Notes under the pieces: generated by a model
The model's database searches: none
The model's input: only the letters and a program-made list of their open reading frames with translations
Told to the model about the DNA's origin: nothing
Translations under genes and position numbers: made by a program
Assembly (NCBI GenBank): GCA_964036155.1
Contig: OZ038422.1
Span: 21,537,201-21,601,200 of the forward strand
DNA from: Diploscapter coronatus
Lineage: Eukaryota; Nematoda; Chromadorea; Rhabditida; Rhabditidae
Direction of reading: 5' to 3'
DNA length: 64,000 nucleotides
Shown: positions 48,726 to 59,915 of the stretch, piece after piece
Layout: each line of letters starts with the position of its first letter
How positions within the stretch are numbered: the first letter of the stretch is position 1

Positions 48726-49192
48726 GAGAACGACTGGAAGACGAAGAAATGAGAACATCAACGAGCGAATACGAATACACGAGGAAGGCATTTACCTTGC
48801 GCATCGCTCAATCGTCATATCAGCAGCATTTCCAATTACAATTCACGGGCAAACTCCAATTCCTTATCACGTCGCAATCTCAAACTCGTTTATCTACAAT
48901 TGTTGGCTCCTTAAATTATTATTTTTGATATTTAATTTATTATTATTGTTTAAAGTTGAGAAAATATATTTCAAATATTTATAAAGTGTTTTATTTTGAT
49001 TTATCGCGAATTTACAGACATTCACGCTACTTATCAAGGTATCAAAATTTGCAATATGTGCAAGACGCGAGACCATTGGAATTACACGAAACGCAGCGTA
49101 GTCGTATTGTTTCGCCTCTGAAAGTAATCTACCTTGCTTTTTTCATCCAAATCTGGCCCCTGGACTCACTCATCCTTTCTGTTTATATAACA
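48726..49192. other. Convergent 3' intergenic region
   Basis: This AT-rich spacer lies between the glycine-rich gene and the GRXCR-like gene. No coding evidence is seen. Confidence 0.5.
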
Positions 49193-50638
49193 TTACCTAA
49201 TACTCTTCTTCGCTCCGTTGCACTTCCTACACACGAAGTACCCCCTTCCAGCGCAGTGCTGACAATCAGTCCTCCCCCTGAATGAACGTAGTTCCTCTGC
49301 CAACTGTTTCTTCTCATTCTTCTCTGCCAGCGTTATATTATTCTGAAATTTAGAAGAAGGGCAACTTTATTTAAAAAAAAAAGTCCAAAATTACTCCAAA
49401 ATATCGACCGTTTACGAATACTGCAGGTAGACTTTCATAGACCAAATAGCGATCTGCCTGAATGTAAAATGTAGGAGTTGAGAATTTTGAATTGTGAATA
49501 TTGTTATGTAGGGCAAAAAGTTTTATAGTAGCATGATTAATCTTAGAAATCGTATCCAGAATGGGGTATTAAAGACTTAACGATAAATGCCACTATACAT
49601 TGCCTATAACACATTATTGTTATTGATCGATAAGCTGTTTTGCCAATTATCTTCTAATGTATATCATTCTGAAATCTGCAAGTATCTCTTCTTAATACTT
49701 ACTCTTTGGGCAAATATCTTTAAGAGATTGGATTTTTGTCATTAGAAGAATTTCGATTAAGATGTTGAAGAAATTATGTTTATATTTTCATTAAATTAGC
49801 ACCTTCGTAAGTTTCATCCGATCAGCTAATTCATCTGCTAACTCCGAATCGATATTCAGATCTCTCAATTCAAATCTGATATTCAATGCCCGTAATAAGT
49901 CAATCTGTAGTAAATCAATTTAAATAAAAAAAATGAAATAAGATTAAAGCAAAAGTATCTACCCACCGCGTCTCTGCATTTCTCCCAAATCTTCCTTAGA
50001 ATTCCGCAACTCGTCATGTAAACAACAATTTTATTGCACTCTTCCCGTTCGTAATCTCTCTGAAATGAGGAAAATGTGTTAATGAGTTGCGTAATGTTGA
50101 TATCTACCGTCCATTTCATTCGGTTGTTCATTATTCGAATCGTATTGTAAACGTGAAGATTCTTTCCTCTAATACTATCGTTTCGTTTGAGGTAGTGCTA
50201 AATCTAATTAATGAATCTTTTAGGCATATATTTTATATCAAAAACACTCATTTCCAAAATTAATACTATTCTATTATAAATTAGCTAAGTATTTAAACTT
50301 ATTATACAGAAACAGGATACGTCATGAATACAGTTCGATTTATGTTTAACTTAATGCTTGCAAGACATGGTAAAGTAGGAATCAATTGAAATATAATTGT
50401 GAACATTTATAGGTAGCGATGTTATCATCAATTTTGTTTGTTATTTTAGACAATTGCGATCCTCAATTCGCTTAAATTTGTCGATTAATATGAGCAAATC
50501 GGAGAGTATTTATGCGTTATCCTGTGCATCGAATCGAAAATAACAATAATTGCATAAATTTACCTCCTGTCCTGCAGCAGCATCCAATTCGAGTTTTATT
50601 CTGTGCAATTCAGCTAACATCATTCGACGATCTTCCAT
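49193..50638 (-). CDS. GRXCR-like glutaredoxin-domain cysteine-rich protein
   Basis: Six exons join in frame on the minus strand: 50564-50638, 50108-50197, 49967-50059, 49803-49904, 49395-49457 and 49193-49342. They give 190 aa. The glutaredoxin core is visible (NKIVVYMTSCGILRKIWEKC, then ALNIRFELRDLNIDSELADE, then YESLPAVFVNGRYFG with the cis-Pro). A C-terminal zinc-binding-type cluster CxxCxGxGxxxCxxCxGxK (CQHCAGRGYFVCRKCNGAKK) follows. This combination defines GRXCR1/2, which in vertebrates shape actin-based stereocilia. The usual active-site CPYC is not present; the first strand has a lone C. The first exon encodes a helical charged segment (MLAELHRIKLELDAAAGQE) and is joined by inference from phase. 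Confidence 0.8.
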
Positions 50639-51222
50639 AGCCAGAAGATGATTGGGTGAGTTGGAATTAAAAATAGTGAGAGACACACAGCGTGCAATCT
50701 GAGTAATTCTGAACAGCTCAGAGACTGCAGAGAGCAGGCAGAACTGTCGAATGACATTCGCATTGCGAATTGGGAATACAATTACAAAGAAAGGAGTGGC
50801 TGGTAGATGATAGAGTAGGGGAAACGGAGAGGGTAGAAGATGGAAGGAGAACGAGAGATATGATAGAGACAGAGGAAAGAGAGCCAAATTGTAAATAGTT
50901 CCGAATTTGGTAGGAGACTCCAAATATACGACTGTAATGAGTGGAGTAAACTGATAATACAACTGTGGTTAATATGCATTAGAATATCCAAGGACAAAAT
51001 TATGCCTAATCAGTTTCTTAATAATTATAGCTTAATTTATATTTTCTATTATTCGTACATTAATTTGATTTTTTTTTTCGAATAGTTCAAAGTTGAAATG
51101 GTCTTCATTTAAAATTTGTGAATGCGCGGTTTTCTCGTTTCCATAGTAACGATTTCTTTCCCACTGCATGTGACATATTCTATCATCGAGTTTGGTAATC
51201 CGTATTTTTGACTTTCATCAAA
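50639..51222. promoter_or_regulatory. Bidirectional promoter, GRXCR-like / IQ-motif gene
   Basis: This is 584 bp between divergent start codons. It contains purine-rich sequence at 50815-50885 and a perfect X-box near the plus-strand gene, annotated separately. No TATA box was seen. Confidence 0.5.
51137..51150 (+). promoter_or_regulatory. RFX/DAF-19 X-box
   Basis: GTTTCCATAGTAAC fits the 14-bp X-box pattern RYYNYYWWRRNRRC at every position and is nearly palindromic (GTTxCCAT / AxGxAAC). Its end is 72 nt before the IQ-gene ATG. In nematodes, X-boxes 60-150 nt upstream of the ATG drive genes of ciliated sensory neurons. Confidence 0.8.
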
Positions 51223-52721
51223 ATGTCGTATTCATCTGATGGAGAATTGGATCAGGTTAAATTAATTTTCGCCGAAATTAATGACTATACAATTCAGCAG
51301 TCCGCGGCTATTCGAATTCAAGCCTGGTGGCGAAAGGAAATGCGGAATGACCTGAAAAAGGCAGAAGAGCAATATAGGATATTCGAGAGAAGACAAATGC
51401 AGCCCGTCAGATTGAAGACCAGTCAGCTCATCGATAGACTAGAACAGTTGAGGAAAGAAAAGGTCGGTCATACTTTATTTAACTAAGGATATTGGACTAA
51501 TCAGAAAGTTACTTGAGTGATTATCTTAAACTTGAAGATTAAATGGCAGTTTTTGTTTCAAAATGACGTAATGTGAATATATGACTCCTAGAAAAAGACA
51601 CCACTTTTTTTCTTTTCGTCTCTTGCTTTCTCATACTATTTCTTAGAAAGGGTGGTGTCTTTTTCTATGAGCCGAATATATACCAAATTTGTGATATACC
51701 ATTTTGGATCATTCATGACACAAGCCTCACATTTCTCGAGTTCAATAATATTTTATCAATGATTTGGAAATTTATGGTCTCAAACTCGAAGATATTCGAG
51801 TACATATCGGTGCAACGACTTTTCCATATCTGTAAAATTTGTTAGGCTTATTTATCAAAATAATTGAGTAACTGCATTGCGAATATTAGCTCTTTGATCA
51901 TTTATTGAACTAAAATTCAAGAGGTAAGAGGTCATACTTGGCAATAATCTTCTAGCATATCCAATAATTACGATTTTAGAGACTCGAGCAAGTTAAATAT
52001 GAACGAATTATGAATCTGCCTGCTAGGAAGGTCAATGATTTCTTGGCTGATGAGCAATGGGCACCAGAAGAAGTGAAGATTGAAGAGAATCGGGAAGGCC
52101 AGAGGAGGGAGGAGGCTGCCAAACAGATTCAGAAAGCTGTATGCAAATTGACGCAACCAAGGACATCTAACTAATTTTCAATTTAGTTTCGAGCATATTC
52201 ATGTCGACAGAAAGCTGGACAGTACTTGAAAAATATCCAACACATTCCATTGAAACGAAGGCTGGAATTAATCGAGGAAATTAATGAAAGAATCGCTAGC
52301 AGAAAGACGTTGAATAGATGCAGTGTGAAGGAGATTGAAACTGAGGTGAGAAAGGAGTCTTGGGGTGTCATCAACTGGTGCAATTTGAAGTTTTCGATTT
52401 TGCATGATAGTATAAACGGCAATGCCATAAGTAGCCGATAAAATTGCAGCTTGAATCACATAAATCGAAGCTGAAGCAGTCTGCCTTTGAGTATGCCAGA
52501 AGACAACAGACTATCAATAAAATTGATATCGATTGTAAATTGATAGAAGGTAAATAATTTCATGTTTAATTGACGCAAATAATCCATATTTAGGCTTCAG
52601 ACAAAGTGACTCTTCCTCAGATAGGCTCCATCTTCTCTCCTCGCTCACAACTGTAACGCCACTCACAAAATACAAAGTTTCTATACGATTTAATCGAAAA
52701 ATCGACGATATTTCTCTGTGA
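51223..52721 (+). CDS. IQ-motif coiled-coil protein, putative ciliary
   Basis: Five exons join in frame: 51223-51462, 51980-52138, 52187-52345, 52450-52549 and 52594-52721. They give 261 aa. Two IQ-type calmodulin-binding helices are visible (AAIRIQAWWRKEM near residue 30 and AAKQIQKAFRAYSCRQKA near residue 130). Between and after them are long charged helices (LKKAEEQYRIFERRQ, LIEEINERIASRK, LESHKSKLKQSAFEYARR). The C-terminus is Ser/Thr-rich. I cannot assign a named family. The X-box 72 nt upstream suggests expression in ciliated cells, so a calmodulin-binding ciliary or basal-body protein is the working guess. Confidence 0.8.
51589..51667. repeat. Short hairpin element in the IQ-gene intron
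   Basis: Perfect 16-bp inverted arms (TAGAAAAAGACACCAC at 51589-51604 and its complement at 51652-51667) enclose a ~47-nt pyrimidine-rich loop. Each end has TA, so it may be a TA-flanked micro-MITE. Confidence 0.6.
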
Positions 52722-52930
52722 GGCATTTCGATCTCAGCGAATTATTTATTACGCATAAATTAATCAAATGCATGTACAAAAAATAAATGGAAGTCTTTCA
52801 CAGAATAACTAGCAAATTGTCATCGGTCATGTCGTAAGTAATGAAGTATAAATATTTAGTCATCAATGAAACCAAAGAAATGGCATTATGAATATTGAAC
52901 AGTAATTAATCAACACACACACAATGATGT

Positions 52931-55900
52931 TTATTTAAAAAGATTCTTACTCTCCAAGAATCTCTGCCTGCTTTCGGCCTTCTCTTGTTCCCTTTGTTTC
53001 CTTTCCTCCTGTTCTGCTTTAATTTCGGCTTCAAATTTGGACAACTTAGTCTGTTCCGCGATTTTTGCCTGGAAGAAGCTGGCAGCTCCAAGCACTCCTT
53101 CTTTCGTCACATCCACACTGTCAGCCAGTTGTTGGAATACCTTAATTTAGGGAGACTATTTTTTATTTTATTCTTTTTCGGCCTTACTTCAGAACATCCC
53201 AATTCCCCTTTGGCAGCCAATCTGAAGATGAGGAAAAATTCTCGGAGCGAGATTTTCTGGTCCTAAACGTATTATTTGAAGTCTAAGTTAGTTAATTTAA
53301 AACAAAGAATACCTGATCTTCGTCGACTTTCTGAATGATCTGTTTCAGAGTAATGTGGGTCTGTGCATTGCCCAACTTTTCCATCATTCTCTTCAATTCC
53401 ATAAAATCGATGTAATTATCCGCGTCTTCATCGAATCTGAATATTTTATTGTTAACGCGCAAACTCTCCAATCAATTACTTTTTGAAAGTTTCAGTGAAG
53501 AATTTGATCTGTTTCCGCGAAAATTCAGGGAACTCGGCATACAGAGGCAGCTTCTGGTTGATTTTGTGAGGGATTGCATCGCCTGGAAGATTTTCATTGT
53601 ATTCTTTACTAAATTTGAACTTCGAAAGGTCTAAATTAGTTTTAGAAGGAATTAGTACATGCATTATATTTTGGTTGCCAAAATCATAAATGATATTTTT
53701 ACAAGCTTACTTTTTACGTATCTTTGCACACTCAGACAAGGTCAAATTCTCATTGATTTGTTTTATATTCAATCAACAGAGATTTTATCTCAAACAGGTT
53801 GCACATGGATAGATCGATAGAAGGTGAGAAGATGAATTGAGAAACACACAGAATGCAGACAAACGCTTTATATTTTATTCCCCTTCAGTGTTATTAGGTT
53901 GACCCATAAGTTCGTAGCGCGCCTTATAACTTTTTTGTATCTAATGAATTCAAATGAAGTTTTGAGACACACATCATGAGAAAGCCAATACGCTAATGGT
54001 ACTAATACCGAAAGCCCTATTTGGATTCGTTAGATAAGAAGAAAGTTATTCCCGTGCGCTACGAACCTATGGACCAACCCAGTAAAATTATATATCGATA
54101 TTGCTACTAATCTGAAGAGGAATAAAGTGATGAGTTGTGAGTATATATTGTTGTCATTGGTGAGTTGTGAAAAACTAGGGGAAATTATTTATTTATGGAA
54201 ACAATATACTCGCAATCAAAATGTATTTTCTAACGAATAACAAAGGACCTGTTGACTGGTAACTGAGACAAATTGACTGAATGCAGGTATCGATGAGCAT
54301 TCTGCTGGAAATGCACGATTGGAAATGAAAATTGAATGATTGAATTGAAGGAAGAAAGGAAGGAAGGAATAATGCAACGAGAGGATGAAGCTGTGAAGCT
54401 GCAAGGAAAACAAAGAACTCGAAGGAAGGAGGGAAGGACAGACCTGAACTGGGGGAGGCCGGGGAGGAATTCTCATCCGCCATCGATAGAGAGCGCGATT
54501 GGAATGGAAGATGATGACGAGAAATCAGAACGACAAACTGAATAAAAACAGAGAAGAGGGAGGAGAGAAACAGAGAGTGGTCAACAGACACAGGCTATGC
54601 ATGACTAATGGAACCGCCGCCAATACTCTTTCTCACTATTTCGTATCGTAATGAATACAAAAAGAGTATGATTTATCCCTGCCCGTTTTCACTTCCTATT
54701 CTACAACATTAAAGGCGACATTTTCTGAAATGTGTCAGTTGTCTCCAAAACAAAGACGTTTCCTCTCGCTACTACTGCCCAGATTGACTAGGAAAAAGGC
54801 GGTAAAATCAATCAAATTCCAGGAAATTTGAAATGGTTTGGTTCGGAGAGGGATATTTTGGTGCATAAAAATAAAGGATGAACTGAATGAAAACATTTGC
54901 GATTTGATTTGGGATGAAAATAAAAGGATAACAGAAACAACAGCGGAAAAAGCAGAAACAGAGAAGATCGCAGGGCTGGAAAAACTTGACATGTTTGTAG
55001 AAGAAATGCGAAGAATAGAGAAAATGGAAAGAGGGTAGTGAGATGTCTGAAAATGATGATGAAAAGGAAAAAATCCAAATGAGCTGAAGATAGGTTGAGG
55101 CGTTGTGTTTTTCCCAAAGAAAGATTTGGAACGAACAGTGAATTTTGATGACTAATTCATAGAAATTTAATGAATCATCCGAAGGGAAAAAAAAAGTTTT
55201 GTTTATCTCATAACTTTTGGATCTATTATTATTAGTAAGTTATAAGAAATCAATTGAATGGGTTTGTGATAAATGAGAGTTCTCAACAATTTCAGATGAA
55301 TAATTATAAATCCTGCGCTTACAAAATATAGTAGTGAGAGTTATCATTCATATGCTCTTGCTCACTTCTGACTATCAAAGTTGCCGAAAAAGAATTTTTG
55401 CCAGACTATATCAAACATTGGCTATATCATTGAATTAATATGTTACTGCTAACTAGTCGAATTGCGAATTTTTAAAACTGGGTGGCAGAATTAATGTTAA
55501 CCCTATAGCAATACCTACTTTCAAGGGTTGCAGATGATGGCAGAAATACCATTCGGAGAAGAGAGTGACTGAGAAATTGGGAGAGATGCAGATTGAGGCC
55601 GACCGACTGGACGAATGAAGAGCGAATGCAATTCTAATTCCCACTTATATGAGGGACCGAGGGATTGAGGTGGACAGATTTGATGCCGAGAGATGAAGAA
55701 TGAATGGGTATGCAGAGAACGACTGAATGAATATAAGACTGCAGATTAGTACTTAGTCATAGTTAGATCGCAACTAAAAGGGAAAGAAGTTGATGAACAT
55801 TATAGTTAACATTATTAAAATTGTGAATGAAGATAACGAAGGCTTATGTTGAAATTAATGTAAATAAAAAGATTATAGCAAACTATTGTATCATGTAAAT

Positions 55901-58408
55901 AATTATCATCTCAGCATTAATGCACTGCATATTTAAGCAGAACAAGATATTATCAATATAAAAAAATCCCTACCTTCGAGTATTTTTGCCCTTCGATCAA
56001 GAACTTCACTCAATTCTTCTTCGGGGTTTCGCTTATTCTCGGGTTGGGGAATTTGTGGAGGCTGCTTCTAAAATGCATCCTAATTATCGTAGAGTTATTA
56101 AATCATGTCGATTCAAACTTGATTCTAGTTTGATATAATTTCTTTGACGCTATTATTGAAATTGAAAATATTTCCCGTTAGAGTCTCAGCAAAATGTTGT
56201 TCGCAATAACCGAAAATGTGATAAAGGAATATATGAGAAAAGATTGACTGAATGTTACCTTGACAGTAGGAGAACCAACATTGGATTGATGTCCTTCGAC
56301 AGAGAGCAGAGGGTCGCACATCAGACCGAGTGGGGACAGGCCGATTGAGAGCTTCTGGAAAGGAACCCATTGCTAATAAGAAGTTTTCGAAATTAGAAAT
56401 GAGGAAGAAAAAGATAAATTCGTAATACTTTTCTTTGGCATTTTATGAAAAATCTGGAATGTTGAAGGACAATATTTTTCAGTGTAAAATATCAAGAAAA
56501 GAACAGATTGAATAAACAATACGAACCTTTGCGATGGGGGATTCGGGCAATTTTGCTGGAGCAGGGGGTGCTGCAGGAATTGAGGCGCTGAATTCGAAAA
56601 GATTATAAGTTATTTTGCGACGAAGATCACGATTTACCCTTCTTTCTGTTCGATCAAGTTCAAGACATCTTTGTCGACGAGAAGAATGTGTTTGGTCTTC
56701 TCTGGGATTGGAGGGGGTTGAATTGATTGAGCTGGCTGTGGGGAAGGGGCATTTGGAGAGGTTGGTGATTTAGACAAGGCCTAAAAATTGGAACAAAAAA
56801 AACCGACTATTCACAATCCATTCAACCTACCCTTTGGATGGACTGCTCCAGTTCCTCGAAACTCTTCTTTTCCTCCTCCTCTTCCCTAACCCTTCTTTCT
56901 TCCGATGGCTCCTTCGAGCTCTCCTTGATGGGCGAAATCCTGGGTTCTTCCTTTGGTGGTTCGATCGTTTGGAGGAGTTTGGGAAGTGGAGGTGGGACGG
57001 GGATGGTTGATGAGGGAATAGCTGAGAAATGGTCGACATTCGAGTAGAGTAGATTGCCCTGTGGGAATGATGCGGTTGGTGTGTTGTGATTGTCACTCGG
57101 ATTCTCGGCCTGTTGCATCTGCATTTCTCTTTTGGCTCTCTGCGCAGCCAGTCTCCTTTCCAACTCACTCAGCTCATCGCCACCGTTTTCTTGCCCTGCA
57201 GCTTTGTTCGCTCGTTCCTGTCCATTAGCCTTGTGATGCTCGATCGTCATAACAGGCACTTTGGAAGTGGGCTGTCCGGCTGCAGTCGCATTGCTCTGTG
57301 CCAACTCCTTCTCGAGCAGGTCGCGGATGGTCGTTTTGGGCGGAGGCGTGCGGGGAGATGAAGTGAAACCATTTGTAGTGGGAATGGTAGGGGCAACAGG
57401 GCTGGTCAGCGAGGAAGCGGGAGAGAGGGACGTCGATTGGACTACTGAAAATGAATTGGATGGAAAGACTAACAAGATTTTCAAAAATTTCTTATGTAAA
57501 TTGAAGTTTTTTTTTTATTATTTTTTAGTTTTAAATTAGTCATTTGTGAAACGTCGAAATAATTAAGAAAATAGGGCAATTAGAAAATTATTGCTCCATG
57601 AAGATCAGCTAAATATAGAGTCTGTCGTTGACGTAGTTTCGTTAATTTTGCCTAACTAGGCTATAAAACAATTCTACAATTATTACACAAGCTTTCCCGT
57701 GTCAAGCAGCCATTAAATTAAATCAAACAAAATCTATCAAATTGAAATTTATAGCTCATGAAATTGATAATTCTTAGATTAATGTAAATATACCAGATGA
57801 AGGCAGTGAGCTGCTCAGTGAATCCGAGGGAGATGTAGTCACTTTCAGAGGCTCTCGTCCAGTCGCAGATAGCTAAACATAACAAATTATACAACACCTT
57901 CAACAATTTCATCAAACCTCATTGTTGTTTTCCTCCTGCTTCTTGTTGAGAGCATTCAGAAGGAAGTCATCAACTGAGAACGATTCATCATTTTCCACGT
58001 ATGGATTTGGAACTATCTAAGCTTCTTCAATCAGATTCGAGAAAGAATTCAAAATTGGTAAGATAAAGTGATGATATAACGGTGTAATTCGAGATGTAGA
58101 ATGCTTTAGTATTTGACATAACGAAAAAATGACGTAATGCACCATTTTCCTACGTAATTTCTATTGAGCTTCGTCATTTTTATTATGCTAAGCACAAAAG
58201 CTTTACTTCATTTAGTGTAACGTCATTCCGTCATAATGCCATTTAAAGGTTGTAATAAGTTAGTTTTTACCTTCTGAGGAATGACAGGCGGCGCAGGTAT
58301 ATTGGCTCCATTCGTATTAGTTCGTTCTGCATTTTCATCGCCAGGTTGAGCCTCCAGTCTCCTTGCCAATTTAGCAGCCAATTCGGGTGTGATGGTTTGC
58401 AGATCCAT
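52931..58408 (-). CDS. efhd: Swiprosin/EFHD EF-hand protein with a long proline-rich insertion
   Basis: Twelve exons join in frame on the minus strand: 58271-58408, 57918-58016, 57794-57872, 56831-57444, 56638-56780, 56527-56587, 56259-56354, 55974-56067, 53480-53582, 53313-53436, 53188-53262 and 52931-53140. They give 611 aa. The N-terminus (ITPELAAKLARRLEA) and the C-terminal ~175 residues match EFHD1/EFHD2: EFSRKQIKFF, two canonical EF loops (DEDADNYIDFME and DEDQDQKISLRE), then GVLGAASFFQAKIAE and the helical KFEAEIKAEQEERKQ. Swiprosins are Ca2+-regulated actin-binding adaptors. Known family members are ~240 aa; here ~390 Pro/Ser/Glu-rich residues are inserted between the first exon and the EF-hands (RTPPPKTTIRDLLEKEL, ELSELERRLAAQRAKREM, PVPPPLPKLL). 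The 2.4-kb intron 53583-55973 could hide an alternative first exon for a short form. Confidence 0.88.
53894..54082. mobile_element. Mariner-type MITE in an EFHD intron
   Basis: This 189-bp element has ~28-bp imperfect terminal inverted repeats (left TTAGGTTGACCCATAAGTTC; the right end is CCTATGGACCAACCCAG on the plus strand) and TA on each side (53892-53893 and 54083-54084). The TTAGGTTG-CCCATAAGTTCGTAGCG style end is typical of mariner terminal repeats. It has no transposase. Confidence 0.82.
54083..55973. other. Remainder of the large EFHD intron
   Basis: Purine-rich plus-strand stretches (54340-54540 and 54840-55110) alternate with AT-rich sequence. No exon could be supported. It is a candidate location for an internal promoter of a short EFHD form. 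Confidence 0.35.
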
Positions 58409-59915
58409 TTGAATTTAGGGACAAGTCGACAATCTTTGAATAGATTGTACAACTACAGCCGAAGTCTGTTGAAAGAAACTGAAGATGTTAACTGAAATCG
58501 AGTATGAAGAAGGTAATCTGTATAGATCACAACATGGAGAGTTAACTATGGCAGGTAGGTAACATTAGACAAAGCAAAGTGGAATGCAAATGAATCTGAG
58601 TGAACATATCATTTGTCATCTGACAATAACAAGAATTGTAGCTGAACAGGAAGAAAGCTGTTCGAACTGAAGCAAAAAAAATAGAACAAACTAAAGCAAA
58701 CGAACTCGACGATGATGATGATGATGGGATACTTGTAAACTGACTGATCGAAAAATGAGGGAAGGGGGGAGAGGGAAAGCAGAAAGCAGATATGACGGAG
58801 AGGATAATAACTCGACTGCAGGAGGACAACACATTCGATTGTACGAAGAGAAAAAAGGGGATAAAACATCTGATCTAGCTGATTGAGGGATGTTGAGTCA
58901 GCAGAATGGGTTCAAAGGGGAAAAGGCACGAAAAATGGCAGCTGCTACTCACAACTCTGTCAATTCGGAGTTTGAGTCAGCCGATCTATTTTCTGTTTGC
59001 AGAAATCTTCCGAAATCTCTAATCAACTAACCTAGCAGTCAGTGAGCGGGTCGATTGAGAAAGTAACTGTCTTGCATCTTCTCCTTTCCTCATCCCTGTC
59101 TTCATCCAACATCCCTTCCTTCCTCCTCTCGAGTGGCTTTTCGCGCACCCTCTCTTTCTCTTCCCTCTCCCCTCCCTGCTTTTGTCATTTCTGCATTTCT
59201 GTTCTCATCTCAGATCGCACTGATCTACACGCGAGCAGTACACGCTGCTAGAGCCTGTCGACTTACGGATGGCAAGGCAAAGGAAGGAACACAACAAAGA
59301 CGACTGACCGGCTGGAGGAAGGAGTTATGAGAGTAGTGGATAAAGAACAGGGTCTGAGAAGTGGAGATGGGGATTGGAGTACTGACCGGGCAGTGCGAGC
59401 AGTGAGTGAAGGACTGCAGAGTGTGTGTGTGATATTACAGCAGTGAGTGCAGGGAAATGTGCACAGCCATTGCCCAAGACGACTGAATGCTGAAGTCATT
59501 CACGAGGATTTCAAAAGTCATCTCTCTCCTTTTCTTTTATTTTTTTCTGCTCAAACCACTGGAAGGAGAATGAATCATCTTATTCCAGGTATTGAAATAG
59601 GTATATATTTATTTAGGCTTCTTTCATAATTGATTAGATCGAATTAAAAGAAGTGAATCAATCGAATTAATCGTTCATAGACCCGGGATTCGTGGAATCG
59701 GAATGTGAATTTCAGAGAAATTGCAATAATAATCATTTCATATGTTCAATAAAATATTCTAAAGAGATTCAGACATTAAAAGAATAAATGGTGGATTCTA
59801 GGTCAGTTCTATGCAATAGTTGAAACATGGTGTTATTAGTGTTAGCAATTTGGAAGAATCACTTGCATTTGCAGTTCTGTTCAATTGGAGTTAAGCAAAT
59901 ATTGCTCTCGTTCTG
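58409..59915. promoter_or_regulatory. EFHD 5' region and GLDC 3' spacer
   Basis: Both neighbours are on the minus strand. A minus-strand acceptor (TTTCAACAG, 58466 onward) lies 57 nt before the EFHD ATG. Farther up, 59080-59175 is a C/T-rich tract. The last ~300 nt before 59916 probably hold GLDC 3' UTR. No gene is seen. Confidence 0.4.

Noticed and set aside
54193..55117. Ser/Phe-rich minus-strand open frames in the EFHD intron
   Set aside because: They come from the purine-rich plus-strand tract. They have no splice support and no family similarity.
56827..57361. Alternative-frame ORFs over the EFHD proline-rich exon
   Set aside because: Only one frame continues in phase into both neighbouring exons. 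The others reflect biased composition.
58110..58245. Possible MITE with TGACGTAATG / CGTCATTCCGTCAT ends in EFHD intron 1
   Set aside because: The arms match only in short scattered words and no target duplication is visible.
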